From positions 20,332,848 to 20,396,847 of the forward strand of contig NC_045141.1 in assembly GCF_008831285.2 (NCBI RefSeq): 64,000 bases of DNA, read 5' to 3'. The notes beneath the pieces were generated by a model. That model made no database searches. It saw only the letters and a program-made list of their open reading frames with translations, and was not told the DNA's origin. Position numbers and translations under genes: made by a program. The stretch comes from Nymphaea colorata (taxonomy: Eukaryota > Streptophyta > Magnoliopsida > Nymphaeales > Nymphaeaceae). Shown here piece by piece: positions 13,628 to 28,400 of the stretch. Numbering within the stretch: the stretch's first letter is position 1; each line of letters opens with the position of its first letter.

Positions 13628-15650
13628 CTACACACGCGGGGGTGTGGTCTCTATTGGGGTTCTCACGGATGCCACGCGCTTGCCTCTCTCAGGCCTGCTG
13701 TTCTCTGCAAACTTCACGCTTCCATGGTGCAGTCCCTTCTCTTTCTCCGCGCCGGTCCACTCTGATGCATAGAAATGCTCCTCGGTGACGCCCTTCGATT
13801 GCGGCAGGAACATGCTCCCCCACGGAGGGAAGTGCACCAAAGTGGCCGGGAGGGTGCAAGCTATGATCATCACGCCCATGTAGGTGAGCCCATCTGCACC
13901 AGAGTATTTGGCGCTGGTGAAGAAAAGGAACTGAGTTAAAGCAGCACCCACATTTCCCCCGGCACCCGTCATGCCGGAAATTACGCCGAGGGATCTCCGG
14001 GATATGAAAGGAACGATGCCAAACGTCGCCCCTTCTGCCGCTTGTGTACATATGGAGAATAAGATCATGGCCAAGATCGAGAGTGGTAGAGTGTTGGCCT
14101 TTCCTAGCCAAATGCAGAAGAGACCTCCTAGAGTTTGCAGGATCCATAGGTTCCACAGACGGCCGCGCATGCCGAATTTTCGAGCTCCAAAATCAGACGC
14201 AAGTCCACCAACTGAGCGAGCAAATATGTTGGCCAATCCGGAACTAGCAGCAACGATGCCGGCAGTGTGGAGTTTCAGGTGGAACCGATCGTAGAAGTAC
14301 TCGGCGATGACATTGTCTGTGGTAAGCTCGACGCCTAAAGAGTAGCCATACAGAAAGACAAAGACCCATGTCCTGTAATTGGTCACCGCACACCACAAGA
14401 CCTGCAATATTTCCAGTACAGAAGTGAACACTTGTCCACGAGACAGAAATCATAATATAATTTGACCATCTAATTAGTGTCATTATATCTATAGTTCTGA
14501 TTCTCTTTCTCTTTAACTATCATAATCTAGTTTTACAAAAGTACCAAACTTGATTATTTGCCCGAAAAGTACCACACTTGAATATTCAAAAGAAAAATAT
14601 ATTTTGTCTTAAAAGGTTAATTAAACTGTATTATGTAATACATTCTTTCCAACCAGAGAATGAAGAGCAGAGGTGATAAATAGATCCATATACAGCATTA
14701 CATTCCGTTTGGGATTAGAAAAAGCTGTAATCTTACCTTCTTCTTATATCTATGATAAATACCATATGCACTTCTTTGAACTTGAATGGAGAAATAGGTT
14801 TAATTGTGTATGTGTGTGTGTAAATATATAATACCTTAGAGAATTCATCCTTGTGAACATCTCCCTTCTTGTGGAGAGTTCTCAAGTTTCCATCCGGCAG
14901 GTCCTGTCCTTGACAGAGGATAAGGATGCCCATGATGAGAAGCATGAGTCCAGGAACAAAAAAGGCTATCCTCCACGCAGTAAATGGAGTAACACCCATC
15001 TTGTGAATCACCTGATACAAGAGTGGCATGATGAGTTGGGTAGCTCCCCCTCCCATGTTACCCCACCCAGCAGCCGTCCCATTGGCAGTTCCCACGATTT
15101 TGCTGTTGAACATGACGCTCATCCAGTACTGGCACGACACGAAAGTCGCCAGCGAGAATCCAATCACAAACCGGACGGCGACGAACCCGGTGGCGGTGGA
15201 CACCAGGGCCATGCAGAACACCGCCGGCGCCGATAGCAAGAGGAGGAATGCGCACCCATGGCGCGGCCCCAGCATGTCGCAGACGGCCCCCATGACGAGC
15301 CTGGAGAAGATGGTCCCGGACACGGAGGCGACGCCGGCGTGGCCGATGTCGGCCTTGGTGAGGTTCAGGTTGTCGCGGATGATCGGAACGAGGGGAGCGG
15401 CGGCGAAGGTGGAGACGAAGCAGGTGAAAAAGGAGAGCCATGAGAGATGGAAGGTCAGCATGTGTGGCCTGCTGAAGGACAAGAATTTGATCACTTTCGC
15501 CCTGTTCTCGGAGTCCACAGGCAATGCGAACCATGGTGTGGCTTCTGTGGGGACTTCAGGGGAAGCCACAGACAGGGGAAATGCCGACTTTGTGCCATGG
15601 ACTCCGTGCATGGAAGTGCCTGGAGACCCTTCTGTGTTGTTGGCAGCCAT
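13628..15650 (-). CDS. NRT2: High-affinity nitrate transporter NRT2, two exons
   Basis: Plasma-membrane nitrate/proton symporter of the NNP branch of the major facilitator superfamily. It usually works with the partner protein NAR2 (NRT3), which is not in this window. Exon 1 is 14835-15650 (272 codons) and exon 2 is 13628-14401 (257 codons plus stop), joined in phase 0 by a 433-bp GT-AG intron; total 529 aa, the normal family length. The start at 15650 was chosen because [17 protein letters not shown] matches the usual NRT2 N terminus; an upstream in-frame ATG at 15683 is less likely. Visible hallmarks are [18 protein letters not shown], the MFS loop [12 protein letters not shown], the NNP signature [35 protein letters not shown], a second glycine-rich signature [11 protein letters not shown], and the C-terminal [11 protein letters not shown]. 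It appears intact. Exon 1 is GC-rich compared with its surroundings. Confidence 0.96.
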
Positions 15651-15738
15651 GGAAGCAACTTCAGAGGTTGCGCGCAACAGCAAATGAAAGAGAAAAGGAA
15701 GAATGGAGATGTTGTGACCCCCAGGCTTTCGTTTGGGG

Positions 15739-15748
15739 ATTTATATAA
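15739..15748 (-). promoter_or_regulatory. TATA box of the NRT2 gene
   Basis: The minus strand reads TTATATAAAT here, about 90 bp upstream of the NRT2 start codon at 15650. A start site about 30 bp downstream would give a leader of roughly 60 bases, which is reasonable for a plant gene. Confidence 0.65.
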
Positions 15749-16418
15749 GCTTTAAGAGTGGAGATGATGCAAGAGATGCCAAAATGAATATACTGTGTGG
15801 GGGTCAAGAGTAAGGGAAGGGATAGGAATCCATGTCGCCACTTACAGCGTCTCTGAGATGGCCCTTTGGACCCGACGAGATTCCAAAGGTTGGAAGATTG
15901 AGTACTCACCAGTTCAAGATTCCATCTCAACATATGATCTAATATTCCTGTTTAAATGAATCAATCTCCGTCTTCAAACTCTGTTAAAACAAGAAATTAG
16001 TTTCCTTTTAACTGAAACATAGCTTTTTTCCTGATCGAAGGCAGCATCTGGGCATTCAAATATTTTTACAAAAGATAATCAAGAAGTCGTAATTTTAAAA
16101 AATTTTCAGGGCGCTAAAGATCTTTCTTCAAAATATGGTGGTTTTAATCTCTATCCAGAATGTGAGGGTGCCGAGGCCACCTGTCTAAGACTCTGCACTA
16201 TAAGTCTCAAGTCGACGCACGTTGCCGTGTTGTGTCATGGAGGAGAGAGTACCCGGGGCTACGCTTTCGTCTCTTTACATGTGTCTTTAACGTTTTTTTT
16301 TGGTTAATAAACGGGAGGGAACCCACCGCCTTCTCACTTGAAGTTGAAGTATTTCCTCCTGCTTGTAAACCCTTTAGGGGTTTAGAGTAGCGTTTAGAGT
16401 TACTTCAGTAGTACACTC

Positions 16419-16470
16419 TTTTAACTTAACATGTTATTGTTTGGTTTTAACTTAACATGTTATCATTTGG
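16419..16470. repeat. 26-bp tandem duplication
   Basis: Two copies of TTTTAACTTAACATGTTATN followed by a short TTTGG end, at 16419-16444 and 16445-16470. They differ at two positions. Confidence 0.85.
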
Positions 16471-16826
16471 TTTAAAAGAATAGTATCTATAGGAATCAAA
16501 TTTATATGCATTGACAGCATGCCACTCGACCCGGCCGGTTATACCATGCTACTCAAGGAAGCATTAAATTGAATTTTGAGACGTTGGGCAGAACATTTTT
16601 AACAGAATAATAGTAACACCGAGCAGGGATATAAACGGTTTGGACCCAGATGCGGGTCTGCCATCTACCGGATCTGACTTAATTGGATTCTCAATCTAAA
16701 TTGGAACTCAGATTCAAACAGCCATTTGATCTTCATCAGACTTTGAATCCCTTACAAACCAATGGATATAAACAAATGGCCTATTCCAGAATCCAACTTG
16801 TTTCTATGAATGTTTTATTGAGCTAT

Positions 16827-17053
16827 TTAGGGGGCAATTGATTGCCCATCATCTAAAATCCTCAAGATTTGAAATCATTGATGTAAAGATCGTATCATTC
16901 CCTCTTCAAATGTAAAAAGAGAAAATAAGCATTTCAAGTGTGGATCTTATGTCTGTCCTAAGATACTTTAGTTTGATGAACTATGAATCTTACTGCTAAC
17001 CTTTTGGTACATCAAATCCATAGATTTTAAATTCGAAGTAATCAAACACACCT
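16827..17053. mobile_element. MITE-like element, copy A
   Basis: About 230 bp that begins GGGGGCAATTGATTG and ends AATCAAACACACC, giving loosely inverted ends. Its right half closely matches 50650-50795 (shared words include TTTCAAGTGTGGATCTTA-like, TTAGTTTGATGAAC, TACTTTGGATTT-like on the other strand). A shorter related stretch lies at about 21085-21200. It has no coding capacity. Exact ends and target duplication are not resolved. Confidence 0.55.
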
Positions 17054-18050
17054 TCAGATTTACATCCGGTTGGAATTTGGGTTGGAACTAGACATTTCCA
17101 AAATTAATATTTAATATGGACTGCATGTATGTAACGAGACTCCGATTCGAATGTTGTTTTTTAAAGCAAATTCTGGTCCAACAGATTCGTTGAATCATTC
17201 TTGGATCCTTATTGGAAGCGGAACCAGGATTTTTGCAGACTTTTCTTTCCTTTTCTTTTTTTTTTTTTGGAGTGCGGGCTTGTTCCAGCACCTCTTAAAT
17301 TTACTGAGCATGGGTTGCCCAAGTAGCTACGCTCCGGACAGAAGCATTCAATGCCATTCTTTGATGAGAGACTTCATATTCGAAATTCAATTAAATCGTC
17401 AGATATTTGGGCACCTGTTATTCACGGAATCCTCCGGCAATGTACATCCATATTACTTCGGCCAATTGCTTTAACGTGACGCTATTTAAAAAAAAGAAAA
17501 CAAAAAGTTGAATTCCTATAATATTAATACGTCAGTTTTTGAGGCCCCCCACTTGTTAAAATGAAGACCCAAGAAGAAGGAATATATATTGGAAATAGCC
17601 ATCCAGCTCGTCCTTTGGGAAGCAGAAAAGCTTCTGGGTTAAGTCTATTACGATCTAATCCGCTCTAGCTTAATGAGACATATACTTGAATCATAAACAG
17701 AAGCAGAACAGTCAAAACCAAATGCTGATCACTCACTCGGTATAAAATCTCATGAGCCCCAATTTGGGCAGTTGGTCACACATTCATTTTGAACTAGGAT
17801 CTTAATTTGGATTTAAACCTTCATATCGGGGATTATCCTAATATAATATGATTTAAATCCAATTTGTGCTACTTAATGGTAAGTAAGGAGGATGTTTGGA
17901 TTCATGCTTTCACAGATTTGATCTGGATACAAATGCCAAACTGCTTAGACCCCCCTTAAGGGGGTGTTTGATGTGAAGGTCAAATTCACAAACATATTCC
18001 TTTTTCTTTTTAATGTTTCCTTGAGACAAACTTGAGATATGTACTTAGTG

Positions 18051-18234
18051 GTGAAGCCAAAAGGGGCCGGCCGGGTCATGGTCATTTTAAATTTAAAAAA
18101 CAAGTAACTTTAAAATTTTTAATTTGCCACATAAAAATTTTGAAGAAATATATTTTGGTCCCTATCAAAATTTCGAAAATCATATTTTAACCCCCAAATA
18201 AAAAAATTCCTAAATGTTCCCCGGCTGGACCTAT
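18051..18234. mobile_element. Degenerate short element related to 48336-48481
   Basis: Starts near GGTGAAGCCAAAAGGGG and ends near CCCCGGCTGGACC. The core (AAAATTTTGAAGAAATAT, TCAAAATTTCGAAAATC) lines up with the element at 48336-48481. It looks like an older copy of the same non-coding repeat family. Confidence 0.45.
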
Positions 18235-18345
18235 ATCCCAAAGTCTTAATTCCATTAACAAATGGGTCTTGGGTCTCTTGACAGCGCCTTTGGGTACCAA
18301 GAAATTTCTCAACCCGTCATTTACCACCTGCGTGACACATGCATG

Positions 18346-18351
18346 CACACA

Positions 18352-18382
<31 letters not shown>
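18346..18382. repeat. (CA)n(GA)n microsatellite
   Basis: About 12 CA units are followed by about 7 GA units. It lies about 190 bp downstream of the stop codon of the IDA-like gene (which is on the minus strand). Confidence 0.9.
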
Positions 18383-18383
<1 letters not shown>

Positions 18384-18569
18384 TTGATTTGTATATTATA
18401 CACTCAAATATTTGATATGTTTCCTTCTTTGTCTTAATAAAGATATGATATACAATGGAATATTGTATAAAAAAACATGAACTTTCACTTGCTATGAGAT
18501 TTTGACAACATCTACACAAAACCGTATCCCTCCTCTGTAAAGGGAGGGTCATAAACCCGTATCCTCTCC

Positions 18570-18890
18570 TCACTGCCTCGGCTCAGACGCCGTTCGAGAA
18601 TCACACGACAAGTACTCAAAAGGGTGAGAATTCACGTATCGGCTCGGCGCGGACGGCGGCGGCCGGAAGCCCTTTGGCAAGCAGTTCTTCAGCTGGGGGG
18701 CTTCCGCGGCTTGTTCGTGCTTCTTGGTTACTCTATGCACTTCGGCAGCAACGTCTCCGGACTCTACGGCAAACGCCTGCATCGCTGCGGGACCAAGCCT
18801 CCGGTAGGTCGCTGCAGATTCCGGCGGGAAGAGAAGCAGCAGCAGGACCATGATGATCATGGTGGTGGTGCTACAAGGGGCCGGAGACAT
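18570..18890 (-). CDS. IDA-like secreted peptide hormone precursor
   Basis: A single-exon 106-aa precursor of the INFLORESCENCE DEFICIENT IN ABSCISSION-LIKE family. Family members are secreted, processed to short peptides and perceived by HAESA/HSL receptor kinases in organ shedding, lateral-root emergence and stress. The start at 18890 (MSPAPCSTTT) is the first ATG; an earlier in-frame GTG is not a likely start. Residues 11-27 form a hydrophobic signal peptide (MIIMVLLLLLFPPESAA). A polar, variable middle follows. The conserved peptide core is near residues 71-83: LPKGFRPPPSAPS, then RYVN. The known core has LPKGVPIPPSAPSKRHN, so the proline block and the final Asn are kept, while Arg-His is replaced by Tyr-Val. 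About 20 residues follow the core, whereas IDA itself ends close to it. No intron is seen. A CLE or PIP peptide is less likely because of the LPKG..PPSAPS pattern. Confidence 0.8.
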   Translation of the reverse strand: MSPAPCSTTTMIIMVLLLLLFPPESAATYRRLGPAAMQAFAVESGDVAAEVHRVTKKHEQAAEAPQLKNCLPKGFRPPPSAPSRYVNSHPFEYLSCDSRTASEPRQ

Positions 18891-18952
18891 TTTAAATTCA
18901 AAAGAGAGAAAGAGTATATTGATTCTTAAATGGTAGGGCACTGGGAAATACC

Positions 18953-18983
18953 TTATATATATATATGTATCAGTATATATATG
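18953..18983 (-). promoter_or_regulatory. TATA-rich promoter of the IDA-like gene
   Basis: The minus strand holds two TATA-type runs here (CATATATATACTG and ATATATATATAAGG), 63-93 bp upstream of the start codon at 18890. Either could act as the TATA box, although both may also be simple AT repeat. Confidence 0.45.
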
Positions 18984-18989
18984 GGAGAG

Positions 18990-21900
18990 AGAGAGACGAG
19001 CAGGTCTAATAAATGAACTCGTGACTACCGCATCGCATGTTGATGGAGAAAGCAGAGGGAGTTGTTCTTGGCAAGGCAGGCGGTACAGCTCATATCCCCT
19101 GGTGGGGATGGCGTGAACCCCCGCAATTTGACCACATTGTGGGGAGAATGCTCGTGCACCTCCATTAATTTACTCCCTCCGAGCTCTGCGTCGTATGGTA
19201 CAGGACCTCCTCTCCTGCTGGTCAGATAGAGAGAGAGAGAGGAGCTTATTACTCAAGCCTCAAGGCCTGTGTAGGGCACCCCTGCCCCCTTACATGCCCA
19301 CACATGCGTAAAATTTATAACTTCCCCTCATAGATGCATAGGATACCCTTTAATTTGAAGAGGGTACTGGTCTTTTCCCTTTTTTTTTTTTCTTTTGCAG
19401 TACTGCCTAGGATGATTTCATGCATCCCTTTAATCAAAGGAAAGAGCATAGGTGATCCCCTTCCCACTTTTCCCTCACATTTAAGATCCAATGTTTCTTT
19501 GGAACGGAATATGTTTTGATTCGAATGTTGCACATGTTACTACTCTTTGCAGTTCAAACAAATAACACCCATAAAAATTGGACTAAGACTATATCATCAA
19601 CATGATACTCAAACCAACCTACCACACCCTTAGAGAACTTATGATTCATGAGGTTCGTTAGCTAGATTCCCACAAGAAAAGTCAAAAAAACAAGAGCAGC
19701 ACCAACATTGTCAACGATCTAACACTAGGCCCTCTTCCACCTTAAAACTTTTAAATGGTCAATCTTCTTGCATCTGGTCAGGTTGGTAAGGTTTTTCACT
19801 TTATATTTGTATGAAAAGGATCCATCCGCCACTTTATAAGGTTCGCTATAGTATCAACTAAAAACATGAACCTAGCAAAAGATATTCATCAATTGACCAC
19901 CATTAAGTTTCACTGTCGTAAATAATTGTTTGATTCACACCTAAGGCAGTCAACTAGAACTGCTGTGGGAGAAATAAATAAATAACCAACCTAAGGTGGT
20001 TAATTGGCCGACCTATCACATTATGCCGACTTTCTGACTTGGCTCGGTAAAGATGACTAGTTCCCAATGGGAAGCAGCCACTTTCCTTGTGATGGACCGA
20101 CTTTATGGCTTTATTGTCAACTGCCGGCCAGTCCACCAGCTCCCCTTCAACGTTTAGTCTACCGGACGAAACGCAATTGGAGGGCGCGGGACTCTCTCTC
20201 GCAGGTGCACTGATAGATCTCTCAGCCACCTAACGCTTCTCAACTGCAAATTCAATTCGGTGGAAACGATACTTAGCATCAATGTTTGTTCACTTGTGAT
20301 TAAATATCGGGTCCCGATGGGTAATTGAGTATCAGATATTGGTATATAAAATATTTTTAATTGTCATGCTAATAGTTTGCTCTCTTAAAACTTTTGATGC
20401 TTTGTCGAGGGTTTCTAAGATACGAAAAGAAGAAATGTTAAAGGTTTAGTAAGTCTTGAACCGGATTCAATGGACATGAAGTTGATAGTTGGGTGAAGTC
20501 CAATAACTAATTAGACTAGGAAGGACTTCAGGCCTACCCAAGCCACGCTTTATCGAACCTCAGCCCAATGCCCATCCTGTATATAGGAGGGCCTCTGTGT
20601 TCAATCCAGTACCGGACATGTTTTTATATGTTTTGTATGTTCAATTTGAGGGCATTTACAAAGGCGTTCTTCCAAGTGAAACAGACACTGAGGGGCGTTC
20701 CGACTGTGCCCTCTTCTTGCCATGGACTGACTTCATCATGAAAAAACGTTCTGCCCCTATAATAGGTAGCTGTTCTTTTCTGGCAAGTAAATGAGTTTGC
20801 AGAAACTGCAAATCCAAGTGTTGAATCTTTGACAGTTATATATACATGCATACATACATACATACATATAAAGGAGCATGGGCAGAACCGAATCTGCTAA
20901 CTAAAGATTGACAAGCTACTCAAGCCTTATCAGACTGACCCATTTGCAACTATTAAAGGTAGAATATACATGTGGAAGTTTATGAGTTTAACATAAACTA
21001 AATGCTCCAGTTTTGTATCCATGAACAGGGTTTATTTGCTTGCGCTGTTCATAGCTCCTGTAGTGAAAGCCTAAGATCGATCTAGTATGAGATCAAACCA
21101 TGATTTTGTATTGAATTTTATCAGTGTAAAGAGTAAAAAGAAGATTTCAAGTGAATCTTTGGTCATTTGACTTAAGATGCTTAGTTTGATGAGCCATAGA
21201 AAGGGCCAATAAGACGAATTGGGAGAGAGCTTGTGTATTGTGCTAAACACCGATGAAGGAAGGATGCAAATAAATCAAAACTGATCACTAATAATCTCAC
21301 TAATGTAAGAACCTGCTGCAAAAATTGACCTTTAGCCGGCTTCAACTTGTATATTTAAACGCTCGAAACCTTGCTTAAGAAACACCCATTTTCGTATGTT
21401 GGACCTTATACTATACAAGCAATTAAGTCCTTGAAGATGTCTTATAATCTTTATATAAGACTATTATGGCATTATTCTCAATTAGTCTTCCACATTTAAG
21501 TCCTTAAGTGCATTTTAATAATTTCAGTTAGTTAAATATGGTTTGCCTTAATGTTAACTAGGCATAAGTTCGATAACACATACTATTAGTGCATCTAGCT
21601 GCGTGGGGGAACACAAAGGTCTTACTATGATTGGGATGAACGTTAGGTACTTACTACTGAGGCACTCTTTCTTCAAAACCAAGTAATGGGAAAATTTTGC
21701 CGAGATTTAAGTTTACATGTTTAGATGGCTGCAGGTTGGGGCTTTTACTGTTATTTGATTTCTTTTAAAATTTTCATTTACAACATACACGAGATATTAC
21801 AGTGCTTTTAGTTGAGAGCTTCAGTAGCTTGCCTGAAGACATATAAAACCTACAACAGTCGGATCCAACCCACCTGAAGTTGTGTTTGCTCCAAAAGCGC

Positions 21901-23150
21901 TATGAAGCAGAACATTAGTCATTAAGCCAATCCCTTTATGAACCCTTCAAAATTTCCAAGAATCTTCAATAAAAGAGTAAATTCTCCCATAACGAGGTGA
22001 CATCTTGCCTTAACTATCCTTTCTAACCCTTGGAGCTTTATTTATCTAAAAGTTAAAATGTCATAAAATCAAATAAGGCATTGATCGTTTTCTAACATGG
22101 GAAGAAAGGAACTAAGAAATGGCTTGATTACTTTTCCATGGAACATTTGACCAAAAAAAAGAAACACCCAACTTTCTAGAGAAATATCAAAAGCATATTC
22201 TAGTTTGATAGTGCTAGTTTAACTGCGAATGGCATTGGGTTGGAGATGATCCAATTTAACAATTAAACGGAATCATGCTGCACTTTGAAGAAGAAAAGCC
22301 TGAACGATAACTGAATTTTGATAACAAAATAACCTGGTTTTATGTAAGTTTCGGATGTCATGCCTGTCAGATCCAGATTTGGCTTTAAGAATTCAAATCT
22401 GAGTCCCAACAGGATTATCTCTGACTCAGAAGATTCTAGGAATGAACGAATCAGAACCATTTATTCCCTAAGCGCAACAGTGTAGTGTTTAAATAAAAAT
22501 CACATTTTACTATTCCTTTGGGAGTTAAGAATGTCATGATGGAGTGTTCTTTTCTATTAACAAATGCCATTCCCACTATTTTCTTCGACTTGAATTGGAC
22601 GTCGACGAATTTTTCTCTAAAACCAAATATGGATGCAAATCTTTGTAATAAGATTCAGATTTTTTAACGAATTTCATTAATTTCAATTTGTACTACGATT
22701 CGAACATGATACTGCAAATGTGCTCCCGATCCAGTGTTGGTTTCAGTATCAAACTGAGGTAATGGGATCTGAATTGAGGTCAGCTATGAAATAATCGGAT
22801 CGATGATGTTCTAGGTTGCAGTCAGCATGAAACAGGGCCCGCTTCGTTCACTTAACAGGAGTGGAAAATCTGAATCAGTTCCGACGCCATTGTTGAGGAA
22901 AATGTGACGGCTTGAAAATGCGGCAAAATTTTTCCTGACAAAGGCTCCTGAAAGCGGATCAAAGCAACTAAAGCCCCCTTGAATCTCTCCCGCGTATCTT
23001 CGTGAATCGCGTGGGAATCGTGAAGCAAATCATTCTTCAGGGGCTAGGATTCATAGTGTTGGAGCTATAAGAAACTTTTCTGCAGTTCTCCTCTCTTTCT
23101 CAAACGGTCATCATTAGCTTTTCGCTTACCTCTGCGGTCTTTCCTTCCTC
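18990..23150. other. Intergenic, no gene recognised
   Basis: AT-rich DNA with short GA repeats (near 18985 and 19228), a (CATA)n run near 20844-20868, a fragment (about 21085-21200) related to the repeat copies at 16.8 and 50.6 kb, and no supported gene. An open frame at 19954-20226 (minus) opens at a GTG and shows no domain that I recognise; it could be a retroelement remnant. Confidence 0.5.
21085..21200. repeat. Fragment of the 16.8/50.6 kb repeat family
   Basis: Shared words with the copies at 16827-17053 and 50560-50795 include GATTTCAAGTG.ATCTT, CTTAAGATGC and TTAGTTTGATGA.CCAT. It appears to be a truncated copy. Confidence 0.45.
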
Positions 23151-23304
23151 CTCCTTTGATTGCAGGTGTGAATCAATTACAACACCCCCCGCAAGAGATC
23201 GATCACGGTTCGATTTTTGTCCATCTTCCCTCTGTAACCCTCTCTTCAGAGGGCTTGCGATCGTGGTTCACTTCTGTTTTCTTGGGCTTCTCTCAAACAA
23301 TACC

Positions 23305-25491
<2,187 letters not shown>

Positions 25492-28400
25492 TCATTAACA
25501 TCTGCAGTATTTGCTGTATCGGTGGTCATTTGCGATCCACAATTTGAGAAAATTGATATCGTCTTTCATTAGTTTGTGACTAGTAATTTTTGTTTCAAAA
25601 AGGAAATTCCTTCTGCTTCATACTTGCTCCTTCCAAATGCGGGATGACCCCAAATTATGTTTTCATGGTTCTCATGTTCATCCATAGAGATTTGCCTAGG
25701 TATCTTTTGCATCTCGCTTAGTGCTGACAAAGCAGTTAAATTTCAAGGTGAATCCAAATTCTAAAGTTACTTTGAACTTTCCTTTATGATCCACCATCCT
25801 CAATCTTCTTTTCTGGGGTTGCTTAATCAGAACGAGTGACGTTCCCCAAGTTTTGAGCACTTTTTTTTGCATGCAGTCAGTTTTGGGGGATAATATATGG
25901 GAAATTCAGATTTTCAAACTTTATGTATTATCCAGGCCAGGAATCTCGATTTAATTAGATTATAATGGAATTATAATTTGGCGGATTATCCAAATATCCC
26001 ATTACTTAGATGTTATTTGATTCATCGGCATCACTGCATTGATAATGAGAAGTGCCAAGCATGGGCTTTGGAAAACCTGAGAATCTACTTGAAAAATACA
26101 ACTGAAGTCTACCGATTGAGGTTGCATACGCTGGGGAGCATGAAGTCTACCAAATTTTCACCTATAAAAGGTAAATTAAGGAAAAATATTATGTACTTTT
26201 GAGTAAAAGGCACTACCTGAATATTTCAGTCATCAATATTTCAGTCACCAATGTGCTCATGAAACTAAATGAACAGATGTGATCCGCAATTTGTAAGTGG
26301 AGCAATGGGCTAATTTGTTTTCTTTTTTTCTTTGTAAAGTTCTTATTCTGTAAAAATTCAAAAGTCAAGTGACAGAACATTAGTAACTTACGGAATGATA
26401 ATTGAACTTTGAAAAACATGAATTACTTTAGTCTATGGTTTCCAAAGATGAAACGCACATTCGTATTCTCGTGAAGTTCAAATTGTGATCAATGGAGACG
26501 TTGAAGTAGTATGCATTGCACTTGACTTTACATTAACACTTTCCAGTCCAAGTTTTCCTTCCAAACATATTTTTGCAAAAAAATATAAAAAGAATAGAAA
26601 ACCAACTGCACCCAAAGGATTCTCTTCACAAACGAATCTTTTATTATACGCAGAATGCAGATACATGCACAATAATAATAATTTAAAGATGTAACTGGGG
26701 TGCTTAGGACCGCTGTAGCCAAATAGGAAAGATCGTAACTGGCGAGCGTAAAAGTAGTTGAATCTTCGATCAAACAGTAGACATGTCCCGGAAGGCAGTT
26801 CGAAAGTAAACCCCTGTGATCTTTCTAATCAGCTAGTTTGCTGTAAATAAGAAAGAAAAGAATCAGGAAAAACTATGGTTACTTGCATGCGGAACCCCTT
26901 TAATTGATGTCGGTAAGACGATGATGATGATTCGCGTCGGTCATGACACCTCACAATGAATAACACATAATACAAAAGAAGCTTGTCCAAGCTGGTGCTG
27001 TAGCCATGCCCCTAAATAATAGTTTTTTATCAGCTTATGATCCACTGATTTTATGCCGTACATGCCACTGGAATTACAAGAAGCCATCTACAAGGACCAT
27101 GGACCTGCTACAATCAAGGTGCTTTACCATTTAGGGGTTGAGAATTTTGCCGACAAACATCGCAGCTCCCCTTGAAAATGTGGTACACTTGTAGAACCTG
27201 AAATAAACTGCTGTCAATGAGATCCAGCAAGCACATTAAATGGAGTGTTACCATGGTCCGGATGCCATCAAGTAGTGAACGCCTGTGGTAACGGATAACA
27301 TCTGTTCTATGATTGAATATTAAAATCCAGCAGCAGTTAGGTCTGCTTTCTTTAATTTTTAGCCGTACTGTTCCATTGTTCATATAATGCTGATCTATGT
27401 AAAATCACTAGTTAAACCTGGAAGGTTCAAGTTTGAGGCGCTCACTTTAACCTGAAAAAGGGAGCAACTTTTAAATTCAACCGAAATCTACCTCTAGCAA
27501 TGAAGAATAGACAATTTATTAATCTACTTCTGCGGCTCTGCCTATAAATGTACTAGCAAAATTTCCAAGCAACTAATTTAAACATAGAAGATACATATCT
27601 GGTACACAACCAATGTAAAGCATAAGAACATAGGTAGCAAATGGCATATGCAAAGTGGAAAAGTAGGAAAATTGTGGTTTCCAGACCCAGCCACATTATT
27701 CAAAACAGGGTAAAAAGAAAAGGAACCAAACAAAGAAAACTTGAAGAGTAGAAATTACAAAGGACGATATAAAAGCAACTACCTAAATAAAATAATGCAT
27801 ATACCCACAAAGTTCTCAAGGTCTTTTTCTAACTAAACTATAAATGGCGAAACTAGAAAACCTTAAAAGATGAAATGCATTTGGTTTCTTTTCTACCACA
27901 AAAACAAATGAGCAGCTTCCTTCTACGAAGGAGAGGGAGCTGTTATAATTTGTGCAGTGCATTTTTTTCCTGATAAGCCAGAAAAATATTACGTCATAGA
28001 AATGTCCATGGTAGCATCTTACCTCGATGTTTATCTCTAAAGAAAAATCTCGCAGCATCTGATCATTCAGCAGTACACCAAAATGAGCCTTGTGACCACT
28101 AGAATTTAAGCCCCAGCTGCTAAATATATTATTGAACAAAATGAAATTCTCTAATCTAGCATTCAAGGTGCAGAATCAATCTGACTCTTTAGCATCAAAT
28201 GCATAAATTAGGTTTCTTGCTAAATTGATGTGAACAAGATTGTAAACCCATGTTTACTTAAGTACGGAACTGCATGTAAGCATGAATAAAGCAGAACTAC
28301 ATTTTCATTTTTTGATTAAACAAATCGAAAGAGGATAAGGAGACACAGACAAAGTTCTACTGCCACCATATGCTACATGAAAGACAAACCATCCATGCCC

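Larger units (their letters stand above)
15760..18560. other. Intergenic, NRT2 upstream region and repeats
   Basis: No gene is recognised. It contains a 26-bp direct repeat (16419-16470), a MITE-like copy (16827-17053), a degenerate copy of the element that also occurs at 48336-48481 (about 18051-18234), and a (CA)n(GA)n microsatellite near 18346-18382. Regulatory elements of the nitrate transporter may lie in the first kilobase but were not individually resolved. Confidence 0.55.

Noticed and set aside
15028-15687. 219-codon open frame antisense to NRT2 exon 1
   Set aside because: It is a shadow of a GC-rich conserved coding exon; no domain is seen and the sense frame is a clear family match.
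18624-18929. 101-codon frame opposite the IDA-like gene
   Set aside because: The sense strand has a signal peptide and a conserved peptide core; the antisense frame has neither.
23263-23304. Earlier start for the thioredoxin at 23263
   Set aside because: The codon there is GTG; the first in-frame ATG is at 23305.
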